64,000 bases of DNA, taken from SZAS-103 sp038316385. Its GTDB lineage: Bacteria; Pseudomonadota; Gammaproteobacteria; Xanthomonadales; Xanthomonadaceae. The DNA is taken from NCBI GenBank assembly GCA_038316385.1, contig JBBQAN010000005.1, forward strand, positions 62,001 through 126,000. The letters are read 5' to 3'. Under the pieces are notes generated by a model, which was given only the letters and a program-made list of their open reading frames with translations, ran no database searches and was not told where the DNA came from. Positions 1 to 8,800 of this stretch are shown one piece after another (within the stretch, counting starts at the first letter, position 1; each line of letters starts with the position of its first letter). Position numbers and translations under genes: made by a program.

Positions 1-25
1 TTGCAGATGGTGACTCGCCCTCCCG

Positions 26-54
26 TTGACTTCGCGCCCGGCAAAGCTCACAAT
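26..54 (+). promoter_or_regulatory. Candidate sigma70 promoter of the tRNA-tufB operon
   Basis: A -35-like TTGACT (26-31) and a -10-like CACAAT (49-54) are separated by 17 bases and lie upstream of the tRNA-Tyr/Gly/Thr-tuf unit. The -35 matches 5 of 6 consensus bases and the -10 matches 4 of 6. Transcription would begin near base 61. The call rests on this pattern and on its position; no activator site was recognised. Confidence 0.4.
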
Positions 55-83
55 TCACGGCTCTTTGTCGGATGGAAGAGGTT

Positions 84-141
84 AACGGGCGGGCTGTAAA
101 TCTGCTGGCTCATGCCTTCGGTGGATCGTATGGAACGATCC
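84..141 (+). pseudogene. Degenerate tRNA-Tyr fragment
   Basis: Bases 84-124 nearly repeat the anticodon arm, GTA anticodon and long variable arm of the intact tRNA-Tyr gene at 258-343, including CTGTAAATCTGCTGGCTCA and GCCTTCGGTGG. No acceptor stem or T arm can be folded around it. In place of the T arm there is a perfect 7-bp hairpin (123-129 with 135-141, loop ATGGA). It looks like a decayed tandem copy or recombination product of tRNA-Tyr lying inside the tRNA operon leader. It cannot fold as a working tRNA. Confidence 0.65.
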
Positions 142-257
142 AGAACGCGACGCGACAGCGGCGCGACCCGAACGGATGCGGAGGCAGATCAACGCAGGAG
201 CGATTTGCAGAAGCCCGTAGTCATCCGCCTCCCGCTGTTGATGGAATCAAAATTTTT

Positions 258-343
258 GGAGGGATACCCAAGCGGCCAACGGGGGCAGACTGTAAATCTG
301 CTGGCTCACGCCTTCGGTGGTTCGAATCCACCTCCCTCCACCA
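258..343 (+). tRNA. tRNA-Tyr (anticodon GTA)
   Basis: An 86-nt type II tRNA including the encoded CCA (341-343). The acceptor stem GGAGGGA (258-264) pairs with TCCCTCC (333-339) and the discriminator is A340. The anticodon loop contains GTA within CTGTAAATC, and the long variable arm and the GGTTCGAATCC T arm are present. It is the first intact gene of the tRNA-Tyr/tRNA-Gly/tRNA-Thr/tuf unit, which resembles the tyrU-glyT-thrT-tufB arrangement of Escherichia coli. Confidence 0.97.
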
Positions 344-401
344 AGCTTCAGAGATGCGGAGCGATTGAAAAAGCTATCAAGTACAACAGCAATTCACCAG
401 T

Positions 402-475
402 GCGGGTGTAGTTCAATGGTAGAACCTCAGTTTTCCAAACTGATTACGCGGGTTCGATTCCCGCCATCCGCTCCA
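402..475 (+). tRNA. tRNA-Gly (anticodon TCC)
   Basis: A 74-nt cloverleaf. The acceptor GCGGGTG (402-408) pairs with CATCCGC (465-471) with one G-U pair. The D arm is TAGTTCAATGGTAGA, the anticodon TCC lies in TTTTCCAAA, the T arm is GGGTTCGATTCCC, and CCA is encoded at 473-475. It is the second intact tRNA of the operon, 58 bases after tRNA-Tyr. Confidence 0.97.
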
Positions 476-521
476 TTGAACTCTGCTGCCAGGCGCCATA
501 TCCAAGTTCCATAGCATCACC

Positions 522-597
<76 letters not shown>

Positions 598-654
598 CCG
601 CATCAACCGCAGCACAAACCATCATCCTCCAACTCTGACATCGGACGCTGACTC

Positions 655-1845
<1,191 letters not shown>

Positions 1846-1847
1846 CT

Positions 1848-1922
1848 GGGAATCGAGAATCGGGAACCGAGAATCGATAGAGCGGTCATACGCTTTCCCC
1901 GAGTCCCGAGTCCCGAGTCCCG
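1848..1922 (+). repeat. GGGAATCG-type repeat with near-complementary arms
   Basis: Just after the tuf stop there are two tandem 14-mers with one mismatch, GGGAATCGAGAATC (1848-1861) and GGGAACCGAGAATC (1862-1875). They are followed by three perfect tandem CGAGTCC units (1900-1920). The second set is close to the reverse complement of the first, so an imperfect stem can form between tuf and tRNA-Trp. A related element lies between rpoB and rpoC. Confidence 0.6.
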
Positions 1923-1933
1923 CTGCTTTTCAT

Positions 1934-2009
<76 letters not shown>

Positions 2010-2052
2010 AGCATGATCGACGTTGCGCAAGCGGCGGCGGTACGGAATAGAA

Positions 2053-2439
2053 ATGAACGCAAAAGTGTCAAAACCTGTCCAACCCGCGTCTTCGGTTTCT
2101 GGCGCGGACATCGTCAAATATGTGGTCGCCGGTCTGCTGCTGGTGGCCGGTGTGCTCGGCTTCTACTGGTTCGGCGCATGGGCGACGCCATTGCGCGGGC
2201 TGCTGGTTGCCGCAGGGCTGGTCGCGGCTCTGTTCGTAGTGGCCCAGACGGCTGCGGGCCGGACCGGGTTGGAGTTTTTTGAGGAAGCGCGTTTTGAATT
2301 GCGCAAAGTGGTGTGGCCGACGCGCGAAGCATCGTTGCGCACGACCGGCGTGATCATCGTGGTGATCGTGGTCATCAGCATCCTTCTGGCACTGATCGAT
2401 CTGGTGCTTGGAACGGTCGTTGGCAAGTTGCTTAGTTAG
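2053..2439 (+). CDS. secE: Preprotein translocase subunit SecE
   Basis: A 128-residue SecE, the small stabilising subunit of the SecYEG inner-membrane channel. Three hydrophobic segments are visible, at about residues 20-38, 43-62 and 98-122. The conserved SecE signature before the last segment is FEEARFELRKVVWPTR. The ATG at 2053 is chosen because GGAA lies just upstream and the length matches gammaproteobacterial SecE; an upstream TTG at 2023 would add ten basic residues. nusG follows after 29 bases, the classic secE-nusG pair. Confidence 0.95.
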   Translation: MNAKVSKPVQPASSVSGADIVKYVVAGLLLVAGVLGFYWFGAWATPLRGLLVAAGLVAALFVVAQTAAGRTGLEFFEEARFELRKVVWPTREASLRTTGVIIVVIVVISILLALIDLVLGTVVGKLLS

Positions 2440-2468
2440 TTGCCGGGTTAAAGGGAGCAAGACGCGAC

Positions 2469-3029
2469 ATGTCCAAGCGCTGGTATGTGGTTCACGCCTA
2501 TTCGGGCTTCGAGAAGCAGGTTGCCCAAGCACTGCGCGAGCGGATCGTGCGCGACGGGATGGGCGAGCGTTTCGGCGATGTGTTGGTGCCGACTGAGGAA
2601 ATCGTGGAAATGCGCGCCGGGCAGAAGCGCAAGTCCGAGCGCAAGTTCTTCCCCGGTTATGTGCTGGTGCAGATCGCGACGACCGACGATAGCGGCATTC
2701 CGCGCATCGACAACGAAAGCTGGCACCTGATCAAGGAAACTTCGAAGGTATTGGGCTTCATCGGCGGTACCGCCGAGCGCCCGCTGCCGATTCGCGATGA
2801 GGAAGCCGACGTGATCCTGCGTCGTGTGCAGGACGGAACCGAGAAGCCGCGTCCGAAAGTGTTGTTCGAGCCCGGTCAGTTGGTACGCGTGACCGACGGT
2901 CCGTTCAACGATTTCAACGGCACCGTGGAAGAGGTCAATTACGATAAGAGCCGCGTGCGCGTCGCAGTGTCAATTTTCGGACGATCCACCCCGGTCGAGC
3001 TTGAGTTCAGCCAGGTAGAGAAAGCGTAA
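2469..3029 (+). CDS. nusG: Transcription termination/antitermination protein NusG
   Basis: A 186-residue NusG, which binds RNA polymerase and connects it with Rho, NusE (S10) and the leading ribosome. The N-terminal NGN domain begins RWYVVHAYSGFEKQV and contains the conserved FFPGYVLV segment. The C-terminal KOW domain (about residues 132-180) has VRVTDGPFNDFNGTVEEV. A purine-rich GGGAGC ribosome site lies upstream of the ATG. Length is within the usual 177-190 range. Confidence 0.97.
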   Translation: MSKRWYVVHAYSGFEKQVAQALRERIVRDGMGERFGDVLVPTEEIVEMRAGQKRKSERKFFPGYVLVQIATTDDSGIPRIDNESWHLIKETSKVLGFIGGTAERPLPIRDEEADVILRRVQDGTEKPRPKVLFEPGQLVRVTDGPFNDFNGTVEEVNYDKSRVRVAVSIFGRSTPVELEFSQVEKA

Positions 3030-3035
3030 CAAGGA

Positions 3036-3058
3036 CGGAATCCGGATACTGGATTCCG
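3036..3058 (+). promoter_or_regulatory. Perfect 8-bp hairpin between nusG and rplK
   Basis: CGGAATCC (3036-3043) pairs perfectly with GGATTCCG (3051-3058) around a 7-base loop. No T run follows, so it is not a standard terminator. Its position in the rplK leader fits an RNA processing site or part of the L1 translational operator known upstream of rplK in other bacteria. The function is inferred from position only. Confidence 0.4.
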
Positions 3059-3129
3059 AATCAAGGCGAAAGTGAGGAGTCCCGCAGTCGCAAGACGTGC
3101 AGACGTTTGAACTCCAGGAGTAAATTGAA

Positions 3130-3558
3130 ATGGCAAAGAAAGTTGTCGGTGACATCAAATTGCAGGTCAAGGCTGGGCAGGCGAATCCGTCGCCGCCAGT
3201 CGGCCCTGCTCTCGGCCAGCGCGGCCTGAACATCATGGAATTCTGCAAGGCATTCAACGCGGCCACGCAGAAGATGGAGCCGGGCATTCCGATTCCCTGC
3301 ATCATCACCGCGTATTCGGATCGTACCTTCACCTTCGTTACCAAGACGCCGCCGGCAACGATCCTGCTCAAGAAAGCTGCAGGCATCACCTCGGGCAGCA
3401 AAAAGCCGAATACAGACAAGGTCGGCAAGGTGACCCGCAAGCAGCTCGAGGATATCGCCAAGGCAAAAGAACCCGATTTGACCGCGGCTTCGCTGGATGC
3501 GGCAGTGCGCACGATTGCAGGTAGTGCCCTCAGCATGGGCCTGGTGACGGAGCTCTGA
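3130..3558 (+). CDS. rplK: 50S ribosomal protein L11
   Basis: A 142-residue L11, part of the GTPase-associated centre on 23S rRNA. The N-terminal domain shows KLQVKAGQANPSPPVGPALGQ with the conserved proline-rich segment, and the C-terminal RNA-binding domain includes IAGSALSMGL. AGGAG is placed about nine bases before the ATG. rplA follows after one base, so the two genes form the L11 operon, normally controlled by L1 binding to the mRNA. Confidence 0.98.
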   Translation: MAKKVVGDIKLQVKAGQANPSPPVGPALGQRGLNIMEFCKAFNAATQKMEPGIPIPCIITAYSDRTFTFVTKTPPATILLKKAAGITSGSKKPNTDKVGKVTRKQLEDIAKAKEPDLTAASLDAAVRTIAGSALSMGLVTEL

Positions 3559-3559
3559 C

Positions 3560-4261
3560 ATGACAAAGATCAGCAAAAAATTCAAGACGATGACGGCCGC
3601 AATCGTAGCTGGCAAGGCCTACGCGATCGACGATGCGCTCAAGCTCGTCAAGGAAAATTCCAAGCGCAAGTTCGTCGAGTCAGTCGACGTCGCCGTGCGT
3701 CTGGGTGTGGATGCCAAGAAGTCCGATCAGCAGGTGCGCGGTTCGACCGTGTTGCCGGCCGGTACCGGCAAGTCTGTGCGCGTCGCGGTGTTCTGTCCTC
3801 CGGGCGAGAAGGCCGAAGCCGCGAAAGCCGCTGGCGCCGAAGTCGTGGGCATGGATGATCTGGCGGAGAAGATGCTCGCAGGCGATTTGAATTACGACGT
3901 CGTGATTGCGACGCCGGATGCGATGCGCGTGGTCGGCAAGCTCGGTCAGGTACTCGGCCCGCGCGGCCTGATGCCGAACCCGAAAGTCGGCACGGTGTCC
4001 GCCGACGCCGCTGGCGCGGTGAAGAATGCCAAGGCGGGCCAGGTGCGTTATCGCACCGACAAGGCCGGCATCATCCATTGCACGATCGGCAAGGCCGATT
4101 TCGAGGCCGAAGCGCTCAAGAACAATCTGCACGCACTGCTGCTCGACCTGATCAAGGCGAAGCCGGCATCCTCGAAAGGGCATTTCCTGCAGAAGATCTC
4201 GCTGTCCTCAACGATGGGCGTAGGCGTGCTTGTCGATCAGGCCACGCTGACGCTGAAATAA
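3560..4261 (+). CDS. rplA: 50S ribosomal protein L1
   Basis: A 233-residue L1, which forms the mobile stalk at the E site and represses its own operon by binding mRNA. Recognisable family segments include FVESVDVAVRLGVDAKKSD, RGSTVLPAGTGK and LGPRGLMPNPKVGTV. Length is standard. It starts one base after the rplK stop, implying translational coupling. Confidence 0.98.
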   Translation: MTKISKKFKTMTAAIVAGKAYAIDDALKLVKENSKRKFVESVDVAVRLGVDAKKSDQQVRGSTVLPAGTGKSVRVAVFCPPGEKAEAAKAAGAEVVGMDDLAEKMLAGDLNYDVVIATPDAMRVVGKLGQVLGPRGLMPNPKVGTVSADAAGAVKNAKAGQVRYRTDKAGIIHCTIGKADFEAEALKNNLHALLLDLIKAKPASSKGHFLQKISLSSTMGVGVLVDQATLTLK

Positions 4262-4621
4262 ACGATTCAGATTGCAGCGAACCGTGGCAGGAGCCCGGTG
4301 TCGCAAATATTTGAGGGCACCCGCGCAAGCGGGCTGCCATCAAAGACCGCAGGCGCGGAAAGGTTGTGACGACGTCGGGCATGGATGCACGACTTGGCAG
4401 GGATTCGCCGTCGTCATGGTTCACCGCTTAATCCAGTCCTCGCAAGGGATGGAACCTGCGTAGATGGTCGCCACCCTCCAGATTTCTGGAACGGCCACCA
4501 CCGGGAACCGCGAGGTTTCCACCGCATCGCGGCATCAATCACTGATGCAGTGATGCGGGATGCACCGCCACCGGGAGGTTCCGGCGGCGGAATGTGTGCA
4601 TTTTGATGTTGGAGGAATGCA
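4262..4621 (+). promoter_or_regulatory. rplJ (L10) leader with multiple RNA stem-loops
   Basis: This 360-base gap holds no gene but several clear RNA structures. CCCGC-GCAA-GCGGG lies at 4320-4333 and GGGAACC-GCGA-GGTTTCC at 4503-4520; both loops are GNRA tetraloops. GCATCA (4532-4537) can pair with either of two TGATGC copies (4543-4548 or 4551-4556), while ATCACT/AGTGAT gives a competing pairing. A final GC-rich stem (4560-4601) is followed by TTTT. In the family, the L10-L7/L12 complex binds this leader to repress rplJ-rplL; the exact binding motif is inferred here. A separate rplJ promoter may also lie in it, but none was identified. Confidence 0.6.
4560..4604 (+). terminator. Attenuator-like stem-loop before rplJ
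   Basis: ATGCA (4560-4564) pairs with TGCAT (4597-4601), enclosing the inner stem CCGCC/GGCGG plus CCGG/CCGG (4565-4590) around a six-base loop. TTTT at 4601-4604 follows directly. The ribosome site GGAGG of rplJ lies 7 bases further on. It could work as an intrinsic attenuator or as the stem that exposes or hides the rplJ start. Confidence 0.45.
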
Positions 4622-5149
4622 ATGGCTCTGAATCTGTCGCAGAAACAAGCAGTCGTTGCCGAACTGGCGGATGTGGCCGGCAAGGCGCTCTCCCTGGTTG
4701 CTGTCGAGTATGCGGGTCTCACGGTCGGTCAATTGACCAACCTGCGGAAAAAGGCACGCGACAACGGGGTCTTCGTGAAAGTCGCGAAGAACACCCTGGT
4801 ATCGCGCGCAGTGGAAGGAACCGATTACCAATGCGTGCAGAGCGCACTGACCGGCCCTTTGCTGTACGCCTTTTCCAAGGACGACCCGGGTGCCGCTGGC
4901 CGCCTGATCAAGGAGTTCGCCAAGGCCCACGAGAAGATGAAACCGAGGCTGGTCGCGATCGGTGGCAAGGCCTATCCGGGGTCCCATGTGGACGTCCTAG
5001 CCTCGCTGCCGACCCGCAACCAGGCTCTGTCGATGCTGCTCAACGTCCTGTCGCAGCCCGCCACCATGCTGGTCCGCGTTCTTGCCGAGCCCGCCTCGCA
5101 AGTCGCACGTGTCACCCAGCGTGTTGCGGAAGCCAAGCAGGCGGCCTGA
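4622..5149 (+). CDS. rplJ: 50S ribosomal protein L10
   Basis: A 175-residue L10, the stalk base that holds L7/L12 dimers. The N-terminal rRNA-binding domain has LVAVEYAGLTVGQLTNLRKKAR, and the C-terminal helix that carries L7/L12 is at about residues 135-170. TTGGAGGAATGCA before the ATG is a strong ribosome site. It is the first gene of rplJ-rplL and is preceded by the long structured leader. Confidence 0.98.
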   Translation: MALNLSQKQAVVAELADVAGKALSLVAVEYAGLTVGQLTNLRKKARDNGVFVKVAKNTLVSRAVEGTDYQCVQSALTGPLLYAFSKDDPGAAGRLIKEFAKAHEKMKPRLVAIGGKAYPGSHVDVLASLPTRNQALSMLLNVLSQPATMLVRVLAEPASQVARVTQRVAEAKQAA

Positions 5150-5206
5150 CCGTCAACCGTTCGGCAATACCATCCAAACCTTTAGCCGTTTTTCAGGAGT
5201 TATGAA

Positions 5207-5584
5207 ATGTCATTGACCAATGAGCAGATCATCGAAGCGATTTCCAGCAAGTCCCTCGTCGAGGTGATGGAACTGGTGCATGCGATGGAAGAAAAGTTCG
5301 GCGTGTCCGCCGCCGCCCCGGCAGCCGCTGCCGCTGGCCCAGCTGCCGGCCCGGCCGCCCCCGTCGAGGAGCAGACCGAGTTCACTGTGGTGCTGAAGGC
5401 CACCGGCGAGAAGAAGGTCGAGGTCATCAAGGTCGTCCGTGCGATTACCGCGCTCGGCCTGAAAGAAGCCAAAGACCTCGTCGAAGGCGCACCACAGACT
5501 GTCAAGGAAGGTGTTAGCAAGGCCGATGCCGAGAAGTTCAAGAAAGATCTCGAAGCGGCCGGCGCGCAGGTCGAAGTCAAGTAA
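5207..5584 (+). CDS. rplL: 50S ribosomal protein L7/L12
   Basis: A 125-residue L7/L12, the multi-copy stalk protein that recruits translational GTPases. The N-terminal dimerisation domain (about 1-32) is followed by a long alanine/proline/glycine hinge (about 35-55). The conserved C-terminal domain includes EKKVEVIKVVRAITALGLKEAKDLVE. The length is slightly above the 121 residues of E. coli because of the hinge. TTCAGGAG precedes the start. Confidence 0.98.
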   Translation: MSLTNEQIIEAISSKSLVEVMELVHAMEEKFGVSAAAPAAAAAGPAAGPAAPVEEQTEFTVVLKATGEKKVEVIKVVRAITALGLKEAKDLVEGAPQTVKEGVSKADAEKFKKDLEAAGAQVEVK

Positions 5585-5745
5585 GCGACGCATTGCGTCG
5601 CTGCCTGCGATTGGCGGTCAATCAGGCTGGGGGCGCAAGCCCCCGGCCTTTGACCGTTGTTGTTCCACAACGAGTTGGCAGTTGGAAGTAGCTGGAGAGG
5701 GCGTGCTGGTGCCGGCAATACCAGTGACTTCCAACTGACAATTTT
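5585..5745 (+). promoter_or_regulatory. rplL-rpoB attenuator/processing region with three stems
   Basis: Three stem-loops follow each other in the 231-base gap. The first is a perfect 7-bp hairpin, GCGACGC/GCGTCGC (5585-5601). The second has a GGGGGC/GCCCCC core around a GCAA loop (5629-5644) and extends to about ten pairs (5625-5648), followed by TTTGACC. The third has perfect 11-base arms, CAGTTGGAAGT (5679-5689) and ACTTCCAACTG (5727-5737), followed by TTTT at 5742-5745. In E. coli the same gap carries a partial terminator and an RNase III site that lower rpoBC relative to rplJL; a similar role is inferred. Confidence 0.6.
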
Positions 5746-5815
5746 CCCGGATTGATTCCGTGCTCCATCCGAATCGCAATGCGCGATTCGCAGACTACCC
5801 GAGGCGGCAACTCTC

Positions 5816-8800
5816 ATGACGACGATGACCTATTCATTCACCGAAAAGAAGCGCATCCGCAAGGACTTCGGCAAGCGCCGGACGATTCTGGAAGTTCCGT
5901 TCCTGCTCGCGATCCAGGTGGATTCGTACCGCGAATTCCTGCAGGTCAGGGACGCCGCCGGCAAGGAAATCACCGCCGGCAAGCGTGAAGACAAGGGCCT
6001 GCATGCGGCGCTCAAGTCGGTGTTCCCGATCACCAGCTATTCCGGTAACGCTGCCCTCGAATATGTGAGTTATCGCCTCGGCGAGCCCGCGTTCGACGAG
6101 CGCGAATGCCGCAACCGCGGCCTATCCTACGGCGCGCCGCTGCGCGTGACCGTGCGCCTGGTGATCTACGACCGCGAGTCGCCGAACAAGGCGATCAAAT
6201 ATGTCAAGGAGCAGGAAGTTTACATGGGCGAATTGCCGCTCATGACAGACAACGGTACCTTCATCGTCAACGGCACCGAGCGCGTCATCGTCTCCCAGCT
6301 GCACCGTTCGCCGGGCGTGTTCTTCGATCACGACCGCGGCAAGACGCACAGCTCTGGCAAGCTGCTGTACTCGGCACGCATCATTCCTTATCGCGGCTCG
6401 TGGCTCGACTTCGAGTTCGACCCGAAAGACGGCCTGTTCACCCGCATCGATCGTCGTCGCAAGTTGCCGGCGACGATCCTGTTGCGCGCGCTCGGCTACA
6501 ACAACGAAGAAATGCTGCGTGCATTTTTCGAAATCAACACCTTCCACATCCTCAAGAAAGAGGGCGTGGAACTCGAACTCGTGCCCGAGCGCCTGCGTGG
6601 CGAAACCCTGAATTTTGATCTCGTGGCTGGCGGCAAGACCATCGTCGAAGCCGGCAAGCGCATCACCGCGCGCCACGTCAAGCAGCTTGAGCAGGCCAAG
6701 ATCGCCGCGCTCGAAGTGCCCGATGAATACCTGATGGGCCGTATCCTCGCGCACGATGTCGTCGACACCAAGACTGGCGAACTGCTGGCTTCGGCGAACG
6801 ACGAGATCAACGAAACCCATCTGGAAAAACTGCGCAAGGCGGAAATCGCCGCAGTGGGTACGCTGTGGGTGAACGATCTCGATCGTGGCGCATACATCTC
6901 CAACACCCTGCGCATCGATCCAAGCAAGACCCAGCTCGATGCATTGGTCGAAATCTACCGGATGATGCGTCCGGGCGAGCCGCCGACCAAGGACGCCGCG
7001 CAGAACCTGTTCTACAACCTGTTCTTCACCTTCGAGCGCTACGACCTGTCGGGTGTGGGCCGGATGAAGTTCAATCGCCGCGTCGGCCGCAAGGAAGTCA
7101 TCGGCTCGAACGTACTCTACGACGCCAAGTATTTCGGCGAGCGCACCGACGAGAATTCCAAGAAGCTGGTGCAACAACACGGTGACACGTCGGACATCCT
7201 CGACGTGATGCGCGTGCTGTGCGAGATCCGCAATGGTCGCGGCACGGTGGACGACATCGACCACCTCGGCAACCGTCGCGTGCGTTCGGTCGGAGAGATG
7301 GCCGAGAACGTGTTCCGCGTCGGCGTCGTGCGCGTCGAACGCGCGGTGAAAGAGCGTTTGTCGATGGCCGAGGCCGACGACCTGACGCCGCAGGAACTCA
7401 TCAACGCCAAGCCGGTTGCGGCGGCGGTTAAGGAGTTCTTCGGTTCTTCGCAGCTCTCGCAGTTCATGGATCAGAACAATCCGCTGTCGGAAGTCACCCA
7501 CAAGCGCCGCGTGTCGGCACTTGGCCCGGGCGGCCTGACCCGCGAGCGCGCCGGCTTCGAAGTACGCGACGTACATCCGACCCATTACGGTCGCGTTTGC
7601 ACGATCGAGACGCCAGAAGGCCCGAACATCGGCCTGATCAATTCGCTCGCGGTGTTCGCGCGCACCAATCGTTACGGATTCCTGGAGACGCCGTACCGCA
7701 AAGTGATCAACGGTCGCGTGACCGACGACGTCGATTATCTGTCGGCGATCGAGGAAAACGACTACGTCATCGCCCAGGCGAACTCGGACATCGATGCAAA
7801 GAGCAATCTGACCGCACACTTCGTGACCTGCCGCTACCAAGGCGAGTCGCTTCTCAAGCCGCCGTCGGAAGTGCACTTCATGGATGTCTCGCCGATGCAG
7901 ACTGTATCGGTCGCTGCGGCGCTGGTTCCGTTCCTGGAACACGACGATGCAAATCGTGCGCTGATGGGCGCGAACATGCAGCGTCAGGCTGTACCGACTT
8001 TGCGTTCGGAAAAACCGCTCGTCGGGACTGGCATTGAACGCGCCGTGGCGCGCGACTCCGGCGTGAACACCACCGCGTTACGCGGCGGCGTGATCGACCA
8101 GGTCGATGCAGGCCGCATCGTGGTGCGTGCGAACGAAGCCGAGATCGGCGACAACGACGCGGGCGTGGACATCTACACGATGGTCAAGTACACGCGCTCG
8201 AACCAGAACACTTGCATCAACCAGATTCCGCTGGTGCGGGTCGGCGACCGCGTGACCCGTGGCGATGTGCTCGCAGACGGTCCGTCCACCGACCTCGGCG
8301 AGCTCGCGCTTGGCCAGAATATGCTGGTCGCGTTCATGCCATGGAATGGTTACAACTTCGAGGACTCGATCCTGCTGTCCGAACGCGTGGTGCAGGAAGA
8401 CCGTTACACCACGATCCATATCGAGGAACTCACCTGTCCGGCGCGCGACACCAAGCTCGGGCCGGAGGAGATCACCGCCGATATCCCGAACGTCTCGGAA
8501 ATGGCGCTCGGCAGGCTGGATGAGTCGGGCGTGGTGTACATCGGCGCCGAAGTACGCGCTGGCGATATCCTGGTGGGCAAGGTCACTCCGAAGGGCGAGT
8601 CGCAGTTGACGCCGGAAGAAAAACTGCTGCGCGCGATCTTCGGGGAGAAAGCGTCCGACGTGAAGGATTCTTCGCTGCGCGTGCCGCCCGGTATGGACGG
8701 CACCGTGATCGACGTGCAGGTGTTCACCCGCGACGGCATCGAAAAGGACAAGCGCGCGCGCCAGATCGAGGAAGCCGAGATCAAGCGCGTCAAGCAGGAC

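Noticed and set aside
1900..1920. Tandem 7-mers considered as a CRISPR or iteron array
   Set aside because: There are only three units of 7 bases without spacers, near-complementary to the adjacent 14-mers, so a structural repeat is the better reading.
6122..7942. Long open frame (606 codons) on the strand opposite rpoB
   Set aside because: It is the antisense shadow of rpoB in GC-rich DNA, with a His/Arg/Val-rich composition and no family likeness. Similar shadows oppose rpoC (11574-13415), fusA (16453-17814), both tuf genes, the propeller gene (35943-37559) and prpD (54921-56867).
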